NCBI GenBank assembly: GCA_003427395.1
Contig: BFEA01000142.1
Span: 1,314,586-1,337,455 of the forward strand
DNA length: 22,870 nt
Source of the DNA: Chara braunii
Lineage: Eukaryota > Streptophyta > Charophyceae > Charales > Characeae
Reading direction: 5' to 3'
This document shows, one piece after another, positions 1 through 9,394 of the stretch. The notes under the pieces are model-generated. The model saw only the letters and a list, made by a program, of their open reading frames with translations. It searched no databases and was not told the origin of the DNA. Numbering within the stretch: the first letter of the stretch is position 1; each line of letters starts with the position of its first letter. Position numbers and translations under genes: made by a program.

Positions 1-59
<59 letters not shown>
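1..59. repeat. (TC)n microsatellite
   Basis: An uninterrupted TC dinucleotide run opens the window and probably continues beyond its left edge. A short CT-rich echo follows near 233-247. Confidence 0.97.
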
Positions 60-62
<3 letters not shown>

Positions 63-264
63 AGTCCGCTGATGGGGGTGAGAAGGAGATGGTGGACTGA
101 GAAGAGGAAGAAGAAGAACTCTCTCTTTTATGTGCCAGGTACTAACCTGTGAAGATGGCGTTGTGTTGCAGGTACCTCGAAGACGAAGCTGGAGCAACGG
201 CGCTGCAGGTAAGTATCCCTGGCCTCCGCCCAATCTCTCTCTCTCTAGTACTACTCTAGCTATG

Positions 265-334
265 GCGCCCAGCGCTGAAGACTACAACTAACGCTACTAG
301 CGCCCAGCGCTGAAGACTACTGCTAACGCTACAA
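265..334. repeat. 35-bp tandem duplication
   Basis: Two adjacent 35-bp units (265-299 and 300-334) share the 21-bp block 265-285 / 300-320 exactly (it starts GCGCCCAGCGCTG). They differ at a few bases in the second half. Confidence 0.9.
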
Positions 335-685
335 CTACTCCTGCAGCGCTCCTCCAGAGTGCTGCTGCCGAATCCTGAAGATTACTGACTGCCTCCTGCC
401 TCCCCGTGAAGTGCATGGGAAGTCCCTATGTACTACCTCGGCCTGCATCCTGACTGCCTCCGACTGCCTGCAGTTGCAAGGCGGGCAGTCCAGGAGGCTG
501 CTCTTGCCAATGCCAAACTGAGCCAGGGTCTGGCGCTGCAGCTGTCGTGGGAACAGGCCAAAAATAGGCTGTTCCTAAAACCCTAGTTTGGTGCCTGAGT
601 TTAAGGGCAGGTCGGTCTGATGAAAGACCGAAAATGGCCCTTTGTCTCAGGCTAGAAAGGCTACTGCCATTTTTAGTCTGAAACA

Positions 686-778
686 ACACAGGGTCTGTAG
701 GCCCCTGTTTTCCAGGCTTTCGAGCTGAACAGACACGGGGCCTGTAGGCCTTGGTTTTCAGGCTTTCAGCCTGAGGGA
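686..778. repeat. Degenerate ~46-bp tandem duplication
   Basis: Two adjacent copies share the pattern CTGTAGGCC ... TTTTC-CAGGCTTTC. The first copy is about 686-731 and the second about 732-778, with several substitutions and one small indel. Confidence 0.75.
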
Positions 779-1748
779 CGCACGGCCTGGAAAATGGCCC
801 TCGTGTGCAGGCGCAGCATGTAATAGTGCGGCACTACCCCAACTGGGGCCTTCCAGATGCAGCGCCTATCAAGGTGATAAAGATGGTGTCCACCATAGCC
901 AGGTACGTACCTTGCCACTCTCCTCCTCAGTCCTCTTCTCCCTCCTCCTCCTACCGGTAGAGCTCCACCATAGCCCAAGTGGGAGCTCCCGGTCTTCTTC
1001 CTCTCAACAGCGCCCTAGTGCCCAGCGCTCCTCCAGCCAGCGCTCCAAGCAGTGTGTCGCCAAACTTGCACACCGAAGGACGCCGACAGGATTAATGAAT
1101 ATGCCCACAAAACCAAATATAAATGTACATAAATAAATGCTTAATTCAATAGGATTCTGCTTAATTAATGAATTAGATTTAAACATTTTTCAAAGCCAGG
1201 TAAATGAAGAATTAAGCTTAATATGTTGAAAAGTCGTTAATGAATTAGATTATGAGGCTGAGCTCTTGGCTCAGCCCGAAGATATAGCGGCCTGCTTGCC
1301 TCTTGGGCGATGACTTCCAAGCCACTCGGCCTCCCAAGCAACCGGTACCTCCTCCCTTTCGGAGGGAAACATCATTGCAGACTCTGATATTGCCCGTACA
1401 GGCCCTAGACTCAGACTGGTTGGACTGGTACCCGCCTAGACCTAGCCTATCGCCACTGGGCCTCTAAAAAGGCCAACTTTGTCTTCTTCTGCTCGGCCTC
1501 GAGTACCCGGCAGATCTACTTCTACTTGGTGTGGCACCGGCCTACCTGCTACTGTAGTGTTTTTCCGCTGCTCTAAGAGTCGTGGGCCTCTTGCTCCGCC
1601 ACTTGAGTGTTTTCCCCTGCTGCAACCCTCAATGCCATGGCCACAAGTAAGTACCCGCCCTACGGGCCTCCCAAACATGCAAGTACCCTTGCAGGTCACA
1701 CACACACTCAGGCCGACAAGCACCCAGACAGGCAAGCAGGTCACCAAG

Positions 1749-1766
1749 CACACACACACACACACA
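1749..1766. repeat. (CA)9 microsatellite
   Basis: Nine uninterrupted CA units lie inside the presumed LTR of element I. A shorter CA run sits about 50 bp to the left. Confidence 0.9.
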
Positions 1767-1874
1767 GACTTAGAAAACTCAGCAGAATGCACGAATCTAA
1801 GCAAGGCATCCATTCCATCGGCAGAACTCAGAAATCAGCAGTGTTCTCAGTCTTTGTTATGGCGTGTCATTACA

Positions 1875-1890
1875 CTACCCCCCCCCTCAA
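1875..1890 (-). promoter_or_regulatory. Polypurine tract of element I
   Basis: Read on the minus strand this is TTGAGGGGGGGGGTAG, immediately followed by TG of the presumed 3' LTR. It lies just downstream of the integrase stop. In LTR retrotransposons the tract resists RNase H and primes plus-strand DNA synthesis. Purine content, position and the adjoining TG all agree. Confidence 0.7.
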
Positions 1891-1916
1891 AAGTAAGGTC
1901 CCTTTGAGCCAGTAAC

Positions 1917-2828
1917 TCACTCAGAGTCCCTGCATAACGCATCATAGGCGTAGATGGCAAACAGTGATTGGGTATGTTCCGTAGGAGAAAGGAAAGCGGT
2001 AAATTTTGGTTGCTGTTCGGAGACCATCAGTCGTTCACACGCTTTCATGACTAGCGGGGCACTCTGCAGCAAGTCTTTCTTGGAAATCCAGTAAAAACCA
2101 TCTAACGGGTGATACAGAAAATGGACCGTGTATTGTCTGTTCTTCCCCTTTCCACTTTGTTCGACAATCCTATCAATCGCGTGACGGCCATTGATTGCAC
2201 GAGGGATCATCGATTCTTGATACAGAAAAGTTTCAGGTGATGGATATGGAAACAACTTCAATGCGTAAAAGACAAGGTACGTGCGCAAATGAGAAGGCAC
2301 GTCGATCGTATAAGGACCAAAGGAATCATTCCCTACCTGGTTCAGCACCTTCCACGAAACGTAATACTGAGGAAAAAGCTTTCGTGATACACCTTCTTCT
2401 TCGGAAAACTCAGACATTTTGACCCAGACGTAGCTTCCCACTGTGAAAGGTGCAGGTTGGCGCTTCTTGTTAGCATGTTTAATCGTGGCACTGCATCGCC
2501 TTTCCATAGCTGCAACAACAACTTTGAGCAAGCGATCAAACTTAGCGTTGTAGCCAGGCTGGCCAGGTGTTAGGCCAGGTGTCACGTCAGGAAACAGAGA
2601 GGATGACCGATTAGGTGTCATCCCAGTAGAGGAGTGTATGGAGTTGTTGTACAACCCCTGCACAATCGGCAATTCGTCATCCCAAGAGTTTTGTTCAGGC
2701 CCAGTTAGATATCTGAGAAGTTGGATCACAGTTTGGTTGATCTCCTCGGCCAATCCATTGGCTTCGGGATGTTGACCAGACGTTATCTGAGTTTGATGCC
2801 ATAGATCTAGGAGGTGAAGTCCTTTCAA
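1917..2828 (-). pseudogene. Element I integrase C-terminal half with chromodomain-like tail
   Basis: Open frame of 303 codons; the first residues are only a frame-open segment, not a real start. Near residues 20-30 is a block resembling the third catalytic region of Ty3/gypsy integrase (HPEANGLAEEINQT, where the family has HPxTDGQTERxNQ). Next comes the SH3-like GPY/F-type region (GSYVWVKM, ...YTIDVPSHLRTY...F...LKLFPY). From about residue 206 (about 2040-2213) a chromodomain-like segment follows (IDRIVEQ...YTVHFL...WISKKDL). Such tails are thought to guide integration to marked chromatin. The rest of the integrase lies upstream on the same strand behind frameshifts. The frame ends close to the polypurine tract, as expected for the last domain of pol. 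Confidence 0.85.
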
Positions 2829-3489
2829 TCTGCACTTATGAACCTAGTGTCCCGTACACTCACAAGAGTTTTTGGGGTACCATACTGCAGAATGTACCTC
2901 TTATTAAACTCCTCGATCACAAGATCAGTTGGAGCGTGAGGTGGTCATGGAATCAAATTCAGAAATTTTTAAAAGCGGTCAACGATCACCATTACGTGCG
3001 AGTATCCGTTCCTGCTCTTCTTTCCCATGTCCATGAAGTCAATGGAGACAGACTCACCGGGGCCGTCAGGGATAGGAAGAGGATGCAGCAGGCCATAGGG
3101 ATTTTGCCAAGATAGTTTGATGCATTGACACACTTGACACTCAACCACAAACTTTCGAGCCATTCCTTTCATCCCTGGCCATACAAACTTTTGCAATAGG
3201 CTTCCATAGGTTTAAACTGTCCACTCCGGCCATGAGTCAAGTCCAAGAAGTGAGTACGGATAGGCTTATGGTTGAGTACACACAATCGGTCGTACTTTCC
3301 GTAACGTCGAAAGAGCAAATCTTTACACTCGTGGAAATCACGTTGACTGCTAGGGTCAGCTTGGATCTTCTCAAGGATGGGACTGAGTTTCGGATCCTTG
3401 GCAGTATGCTCAACTAGTTCCTCCTTCAATTTCTTATGGAGATCGTAGGAGCCCAAAAGGCAAGTCATGTACTCAGGGTGGCGAGACAA
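2829..3489 (-). pseudogene. Element I integrase N-terminal half (zinc-binding and core start), decayed
   Basis: This joins RNase H to the integrase tail in at least three frames. The RNase H terminal motif (LSRHPEYM) is at about 3470-3489. A zinc-binding region follows; the first His (THGRSG) is visible, the second position reads Gln (GQF where GHF is usual), and the CxxC pair is kept (CQVC). WPGM, then SVSIDFMDM with the first catalytic Asp, is at about 3030-3060. The second catalytic block reads SVRD where SDRD is usual, so that Asp appears replaced by Val. In-frame stops lie between about 2940 and 2985. The enzyme would be inactive. Confidence 0.8.
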
Positions 3490-3931
3490 AGCATCCGCAA
3501 CGCAATTTTAACAACCTTTCTTATGTTTGAGTTCAAAATCATACACAACCATCTCATGCAGCCAGCGGGTCAATGTAGTTGATGGATTAATCTGTGTCTT
3601 GATCCATTTCAAAGTCTCGTGGCCTGATAACACTTTGAAATGACGACCCAAAAGGTAATGTTTCTAATGATCTAGTGTCTTTCTCAAGGCATAGAGTTCT
3701 CTCATGTAGGTGGAGGTAGCTACCTTGTGATTGGCATGTGTTTGCTGTAATACTCAAGCGGAGTAAGTCGTCACCATCAGCTTGTTGCAGCACTGCGTCG
3801 ATCCCGTACAAGCTCGTATCTGTAGTTACTACGAATGTAAGTTTGAGATCTGCAATGCGGAGCACTGGATGACTCACCAAGGCCTCCTTCAATGCTTGGA
3901 AGGTGGTCGTGCATTCCCCATCCCACGTGTA
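3475..3931 (-). pseudogene. Element I RNase H domain, decayed
   Basis: The domain starts around YTWDGEC and has the family block FVVTTDTSLYGIDAVLQQ, where TDxS carries an active-site Asp and GIGAVLQQ is usual (Gly to Asp here). After DGDD the frame is lost. The remaining pieces, such as a segment resembling ERELYALRK and a HFKVLSGHETLKW-like block, need several frames and contain stops at about 3600-3720. It ends in the usual VADALSR-type motif near 3489. In the living element this domain degrades the RNA of the RNA-DNA hybrid. Identification is by motif; inactivation is visible. Confidence 0.75.
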
Positions 3932-4796
3932 AGATACGTTCTTGCTTGTCAATTTGGACAACAGTCGGGCGATGATAGAAAATTTGGGCATAAACTTACG
4001 GTAGTATGATGCGAGACAAAGAAAAGAATGCAACTCTCGAACATTTGCTGGTTGAGGCCATTTGCGGATGACCTCAACTTTAGTTGCCTCGGGCTCGAGG
4101 CCTGCAACTGACAGCCGATGTCCAAGGTAGATGACATTGTCCCTCCCAAACTCAGATTTCTCTAAGTTGAGATGGAGTTGCGCATCCTTGAGGATTTGCA
4201 ACACTTCCTCAAAAAAAGGGGTCTCATGTGCTCCCCCATTGATTTGCTGAAGATTAGTATGTCATTCAAATAAACAACAACAAATCGATTGATCTGACTG
4301 CGGAACACCTTGTCCATGAGACTTTGGAAGGTGGCGGGTGCATTCGTGAGATTGAAGGGCACGATGGTAAATTCGTACAGACTATCGCGAGTTTTAACCG
4401 CAGTTTTATATTGGTATGCATGGTCGACTTCAATCTGGTGGTATCCAGACTTGAGGTCGATCTTGTTGAAGACCTTGAATCCATCTGCAACATGAAGCAT
4501 ATCATCAATGTGTGACAAATGGTATGCATTCTTTCTTGTTACTCTATTCAGTCCGCGGTAATCAATACACATCCATAGTTTGCCTACTTTCTTAGGAACA
4601 AACAAAATGGGGCACCGAATTCGGATTCGTTCGGCTTGATCCATCCTTTTTCAACCATGTCATCGATCTGTCTTTGCAACTCCTCCAATTCGGTCGAGCC
4701 CATCCGATAGACACAACCGTCTGGAGGAGTGCTGCCTTCTATCAACTCGATCTTGTGCTGGACCGGATGCACGAAAACTCGACGCCAAAACTTCAT
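3931..4796 (-). pseudogene. Element I reverse transcriptase, frameshifted, catalytic motif YLND
   Basis: Two frameshifts (near 4600-4640 and 4165-4200) split a recognisable Ty3/gypsy RT. Blocks in order: HKIELIEGSTPP and YRM near the start, then DMVEKGWIKPNESEFGAP, then PILFVPKK and [20 protein letters not shown] with the first catalytic Asp, [16 protein letters not shown], and at 4261-4272 YLND where YLDD is usual, then GHRLS and LASYYRKFMP. The Asn replaces the first Asp of the catalytic pair (codon AAT, one G-to-A step from GAT), which should abolish polymerisation. Protease lies directly upstream and RNase H downstream, the normal pol order. Confidence 0.9.
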
Positions 4797-4824
4797 GGAA
4801 ATGGTTGAGAAGTCTGAGGATCTC

Positions 4825-5500
4825 TTATGAGATCTCTAGAGGTTGAGAATCAAAATCTGGTGCAAGCATATGGGACTCCATAGGTGCAGCCAAAGCAATA
4901 GGATTTGAAGTAGATCCGTTTGGACTAGAAGTAGATACAATAGAGGTAAAAGTTGTTGCATTGGAAGTGGAAACAACATGCAAAGCAAAACCATTATGTA
5001 CAACAAAAATAGAAGGCACATGAGCAGGCCTAATAAAGGCTATATACATTTGCTCATCACCTTTGCGCCTACGCCACTTCTTGCATAATTTGATTGCGTT
5101 GAGAAAAGTCACTTGGGACTCGCGGGGTTCGTCCAAAAGAACTGGATGCTCGATCCCCATGGCATCTTTGACCATGAATTGTGAGTCGTTCCACGTGGTT
5201 CTTTCGCATTGGGCCTGCAACCATCCCAAACCAATAACCACGTCGAAGTGGCACTTATCAAGGACATAAAAGTTCAGCTCGTGTGTGATTGTGTGGTCTA
5301 CATCAAAAGTAGTGCGCATACCTTTAACTGCATGCGTAGATATGACAACCTCTTGGTTGCCCACTAGGGTCCAACAGGGATTCTGGAAACCGCCACTTGC
5401 TTCATTCCCCAGCGTGCCTTACGAATGCCAGCGGTTGCGCCACAATCAACCAGTGCACGGATGTATCGACCATTAATGCGGAGTTTGAAGAGGATCAACT
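4825..5500 (-). pseudogene. Element I aspartic protease, frameshifted
   Basis: A retroviral-type aspartic protease that would process Gag and Pol. The active-site motif is DCGAT at 5433-5447, preceded by a beta-strand-like segment (FKLRINGRYIRALV); Cys stands where Thr or Ser is usual. A frameshift or stop just after it (TAG near 5365) leads to the second half, which shows GNQEVVIS and DVVIGLGWLQ. The latter is the counterpart of the DVILGMDWL flap/second-strand block of this family. Downstream is a linker rich in Ser, Thr and Ala into RT. Identification rests on two motifs in the right order and position. Confidence 0.8.
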
Positions 5501-5955
5501 TCGTTTTCCCCTGCTCGCTCTTGCTTCATGTGAGCCCAGCGCAACAAGCGAGCATGAAAGTCAATCTCTTCCGACTCCACCCAAGGCTCCGTGTAGAGGA
5601 TATGCAATTTCTCAGCCTTGGAATCAGCATCAAATGACTCTCAAGGGAGGATTTTTGAGTGGGATCAGAGTCCGGTGAAGGACCTGCACTTACTTGTTCA
5701 GCCTCTCCTTCTATAGAGTGTGCTGATAATATCTCTACCCCCTCTGCTACTTTCCTTGTTGCAATCTGAAACAATGTTGGACCGAGTGTCCCGATTTGGT
5801 GCAATGCAAGCAAACCCCTTTCTTCATCCCGTGTTTCCACTCACTTTCACTAATCCGGAGATCTACCCATGGTTTTGTGGCAGGATCCTTCCGTTGGGTG
5901 GAATCTTTGCTCCTTTGGGGAGGTGAATGGTGTTACTGTTGTTCTTCACTGAGTT
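5501..5955 (-). pseudogene. Element I Gag C-terminus with CCHC zinc knuckle
   Basis: At 5771-5812 the minus strand encodes CLHCTKSGHSVQHC, a perfect CX2CX4HX4C nucleocapsid knuckle that would bind genomic RNA. Just upstream in the same frame is a basic, polar stretch (KDSTQRKDPATKPWVDLR ... ESEWKHGMKKGV). An in-frame TAA lies further upstream, near 5930. The sequence stops abruptly at 5955 against element II's LTR. The missing N-terminal part of Gag resumes at 19867 on the far side of element II, on the same strand. The linker between the knuckle and the protease is broken into several frames. Confidence 0.8.
5952..5955. repeat. Target-site duplication of element II, left copy (AGTT)
   Basis: AGTT abuts the left LTR end (plus-strand TGCAATGAAC at 5956). 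The same four bases abut the other end of element II at 19867-19870. Four to six bases is usual for Ty3/gypsy integration. Confidence 0.7.
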
Positions 5956-7107
5956 TGCAATGAACCTCCTAGTTCAGCACCAATGAGTGCACATATTCAC
6001 ACCACATGCATGTATGAGTTCACACGAAATTCACACTGGAGGCCAGAGAGATGAAGACCACGTAGCGCAACTTATCTTTTCCAGAAAGTATTACAAGAGC
6101 AATAAGAGTTCAAGTCACCAGCGCTCATCAGCGCATGCTAATAGGTAACCAATAATCAGCATAAACTCTCAGATAAGTATCTCTTCCCCTCTGCTCTTCC
6201 CTCTTATGTTTCTCTCCACCTTGCTGGTCTTCTCCCTAGCTATGACCTCGTTGTGTCTTCTCTCCCTACATGCATTCACACTCACTATCTACTACTTCAT
6301 GGATTTACTCTGAATACACCCACTGTCAACCCTACTAAACCCTCTAGAGTCTACTACTAACAACTAGCACTAACACTTCTGCACTGGCGCAGCTATGGCT
6401 GCCTTCTCCCTGCCAGTGCTATCTTCCTCTCTCTCCCTCACTTAGCGCAACACTCTGGCCTCAGCGCTCTTCTCCTCACTTCCGCGCACAAGTGCACCAG
6501 CACTTCCACACTTCTTGCGAATGAGCAATATGACTGAATGTGAGGCTTGCCAGTCCTTTTGTAGTCTTGGTTTGCACTTCAACTCGTGCCAGCCTCTGTT
6601 TCTTGGGTCCTGACTGGTTCCGATACCACATCCCCACGGCCTGTCTGCTTCTGAATGTCAAGGCCTGGAACCTTCCCGAATTTCCATTGGACTGCTGCTG
6701 CTTGGGCCTTTGAGTCATGACTTTTCACTTGTGAACATGACTTTTGACTGTGGACAGTGGCTCCTGCTAGTGGGTCATGACTTTTGCCTGTGATACTACC
6801 TTTTACTCGTGGGATGTGACTCTTCAATATGACTTTTCACGAAGAAACGTGACTCTTGCCTTTGAGACATGACCTTTGCTTGGTGAATTTGTCTTTTCAC
6901 TCGTGGCATGTGACTCTTCTGAATGGCTTTTTATTATGAGACGTGACTCTTGTCCCTGAGACGTGACTGTTTGTGAGTGCCTGTTGGACCAGACTGCTGA
7001 GGTACCCGATTGTGACTTTTGTGAGTTTGACGAACTCGTCCTTTTCTTGACCTGGGCATCTGACCCTGAGATCCGAATTTGGGGTCTGAATCGTGGAAGG
7101 CCTTTCA
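5956..7107 (-). repeat. 3' LTR of element II (complete, 1152 bp)
   Basis: On the minus strand it begins TGAAAGGCC (7107) and ends TTCATTGCA (5956), with canonical TG...CA ends. Positions 5956-6705 align to 12036-12785 without net indels, and 6707-7107 align to 19465-19866 with one extra base there. Both homologies stop exactly at the proposed boundaries. The U3 part (6715-6975) carries a degenerate ~20-bp tandem array. Confidence 0.88.
6715..6975. repeat. Degenerate ~20-bp tandem array in LTR U3 (TGACTTTT/TGACTCTT core)
   Basis: About a dozen copies of an approximately 20-bp unit begin with TGACTTTT, TGACTCTT or TGACCTTT and often end in GTGAGAC or GTGGGATG. The array lies in the promoter-proximal half (U3) of the LTR and recurs at about 19473-19735. 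Repeated U3 motifs are often transcriptional enhancers, and TGACTC resembles half of a bZIP site; that role is inference. Confidence 0.8.
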
Positions 7108-7153
7108 CTCTCGCATACCTAATTTCAAGGTCCTCTGAGAAAATTTCCAATTC

Positions 7154-8425
7154 TTACCTATCTACTATGTTAACTCCTCTCTTAACTCTTTCATAGTATG
7201 ATACAATATGCGGTGTTGTTTCTATTAGTTCATCTATTGTGAACCAACAATCTTCTGTAGGTTTTTGATAGGAAAATCTAACCTTATATCGTCGATGTGG
7301 TCGACCCCTGCGTCCAGATCTGTAAACATCTTCCCCAACAATTCTATCCACATCATACTTACCATCCATATCAGGGGGAATCATAGATCTGCGTGATGGA
7401 AACATGTCATTACTAACGCAAGGCAATAACTTTGAAGCGTGGAACACCGGATATGTGTGCAAATGTGGAGGAATCTCAACAACATAGGAAGGACCATCAA
7501 CATCACCAATCACATCAAGAATCTGCCAGGGTCCTCGATAAGCAGGTAACAATCACCCAGACTAGATCACCTACAACAAATTGCGAAGGTCTGCGATGCT
7601 TATTAGCCTATTCTATCATCTGATGTTGTGCCTTACTAATGTTCTCCTTAACTTTTTCCAGGTCTTTCTGATATTGGACAGCGAATTCCCTGGTTCCTGG
7701 TGGAAATCTTTGTACTTGATCAGGGTTTAGACAGCCAATGGGTCTACAAGGGCGCCACCCTAGATGCAGTTCAGTAGGCGTTCTTGATGTAGCTAGATGC
7801 ACAGAGTTGTTATAGGCACTTGCAACTTTTGGCAGATGTTCATCCCAGTCAATCTAATCTGGCGAATGTACATGCGCAACACTTGCTGCAGTAGCTTATT
7901 CATCTGCTGAGTTTGTCCATTTGTCTCAGGGTGTCTACCTAAAGACATAGTCAGTTTGGACCCGTATACCTTCATTAGTTGCTGCCACTGCTCTCCTGTC
8001 AACCGCGAATCCCTGTCACTTACAATAATCAAGGGATGACCAAAACCCTTCCCCCAATGGTTAAAGAACTCCCTAATCACCAATTCAGTTCTTGCTTCTC
8101 CAGGAAGTCGAACAAACACAACAAACTTGCTAAATTGAACTACTATAACCATAACCTAACTTTTTTCGTTTCTGCTCTTTATTTTACTGTCCATAAAGTC
8201 TATAGACACGGAGTCCCTGGGTCCCGACGGAATAGGTAGCGATCTGAGTAATCCAAGGGGAGGTTGTGTGAAACTTTTGTTCCTTTGACAAACCTAACGG
8301 CCGTGCACATAGGAAATACAATCATGTTTCATTCCTGGCCATGTGTAGGAGTATAGGAGGTTATCATAAGTCTTACTCCATCCGAAGTGCCCCTCAGTAT
8401 CGTGGTTTTCCCCAAGTATTATGCT
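7154..8425 (-). pseudogene. Element II integrase with chromodomain, decayed
   Basis: Order on the minus strand: the zinc-binding start HDTEGH (8387-8404), WPGM, then one Cys position reading Arg, and an amber codon at 8294-8296 just before VCQRNKS. SVSIDFMD carries the first Asp (about 8190-8210). In 7793-8152, IIVSDRDSR carries the second Asp and HPETNGQTQQMN the third site, where Gln replaces the expected catalytic Glu (GQTE in the family). Frameshifts near 7800 and 7550-7600 precede the C-terminal piece. That piece has YVVEIPPHLHTYPVFHASKL and a chromodomain-like tail at about 7180-7366 (DVDRIVGE ... YKVRFSY ... WFTIDELIETTPHI). The enzyme is inactive as written. Confidence 0.88.
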
Positions 8426-9130
8426 ACGAATTTCCTCGCAGCTCATCCAGTTCTTTTGGAGACATCCTGTAGATAGGGCCCTTGGGAATCCAGCTACCGG
8501 GTTCTAGCTCAATCCAGTGCTTGGTTTCTCTCTCAACCACTCCACTTGGGGCCTCTCCAACATCAACGAACTCAACAAGCAACCTGTGCACATTGGGGGG
8601 TATCGACTCTTCCTCTTTCTTTTCTTCACTCACTAGGCGCACATATGCAACAAACACTTGGTCAGCGAGGTCATTCTTGACCAGATGTCGGGCGAACGCA
8701 GGGGCACTCATGCAACAAAGGGGTAGGCTATTCTCTACACCAGATGCATGGTAAAGTCGAATTTTCTTTTTCCCACCTGTAGGACTAGGCAAACAACACT
8801 CATGCTCACCCAGTTTCACATCTGCATTGGCGGCCTCACCCCAGTCAGTTCCTAGAATCATGTCAAAAGGTAGATTGTTCTCCACTAAGAGTGTCAGGGA
8901 GTGCAGAACACGTTCCACCTTTCCCTCTGCCTCCAACCAGAAGTATGCCCTAACCCCTTCAACATAGCTATCAACCACCATTTCTCTATTATCCGCTAGC
9001 TTGCTTACGAGGATGATCTAACTTTTGAACTTTCAGCCCTAGGCGCATCTTCTGCAGCCCTTTTTTGCTAATATAACTGCGCTTTGACCCACTATCTATT
9101 AACGCACCCACTCTTACTTTACTTTACTTC
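8426..9130 (-). pseudogene. Element II aspartic protease and start of the RT linker, frameshifted
   Basis: The active site DSGS is at 9085-9096 (ALIDSGSKRSYIS), followed by KKGLQKMRLGLKV. After a frameshift with two stops (about 8985-9000) a long open part runs 8424-8981 with LPFDMILGTDWGEA, the DxxLGxDW block typical of this family. It ends in the RT-proximal region (VVERETKHWIELEPG, YRMSPKELDEL). Just 5' of the active site an AAAGT-type short repeat (about 9110-9125) has expanded and broken the frame from the Gag-Pol linker. The same protein type occurs in element IV at 21355 on the plus strand. Confidence 0.85.
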
Positions 9131-9394
9131 TACGTCTGCAATAAGTAACTGCCCTTTCTTTTTCTTCATTTCGGCCCAAGCGCGGCGACGAGTGATCAGT
9201 TCATCACCTATGCTTGCGAGAGAACCACCTAGTGAAGTCCTAGCACAAGCAACTTTTGGGCAGCTAACTAGGTGGGGGCCAACTACTGTCTCAGTCTCTG
9301 CCATTGGGACCTCTGGATGGGAGGTTGACAGTCTGCTTGCATCCATAGTCCCTGTAGAGGCAACTACAACCTCTACTGGTCGTTCCCTTTTGGG
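9119..9394 (-). CDS. Gag-Pol linker in the -1 frame of element II
   Basis: This frame overlaps the last codons of gag and stays open for about 90 codons down to the protease. It is reached from gag by a -1 shift at the heptamer CCCAAAA (9388-9394), whose phase is exactly C_CCA_AAA. The peptide is unstructured-looking (PVEVVVAST, then Ser/Thr-rich, then ITRRRAWAEMKKKKGQLLIADVEVK) and leads to the protease start. It has no recognisable domain of its own. Confidence 0.55.
   Translation of the reverse strand, partial: PKRERPVEVVVASTGTMDASRLSTSHPEVPMAETETVVGPHLVSCPKVACARTSLGGSLASIGDELITRRRAWAEMKKKKGQLLIADVEVK

Larger units (their letters stand above)
60..1874 (-). repeat. Presumed 3' LTR of element I and/or flanking non-coding DNA
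   Basis: No credible coding sequence is present; the open frames here are short and of low complexity. On the minus strand a sequence starting TGTAATGACA (first base 1874) lies directly after a G-rich polypurine tract downstream of element I's integrase, as a 3' LTR should. The outer CA end cannot be fixed because the 5' LTR partner is not in the window. The LTR may therefore end anywhere in this stretch or beyond it, and 60-1000 may instead be flanking DNA. Internal features are a 35-bp tandem repeat (265-334), a ~46-bp degenerate duplication (686-778) and a (CA)9 run (1749-1766). Confidence 0.45.

Noticed and set aside
1442-1907. Two opposed ORFs of 120-140 codons in the presumed LTR
   Set aside because: They are low in complexity (a Cys/Val run from the CA repeat), have no domain, overlap antisense and lie within LTR-like sequence.
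5956-7107. Two unrelated repeats meeting at 6706
   Set aside because: The break appears only because the other LTR copy is interrupted by insert III. The 3' LTR itself is continuous with TG...CA ends.
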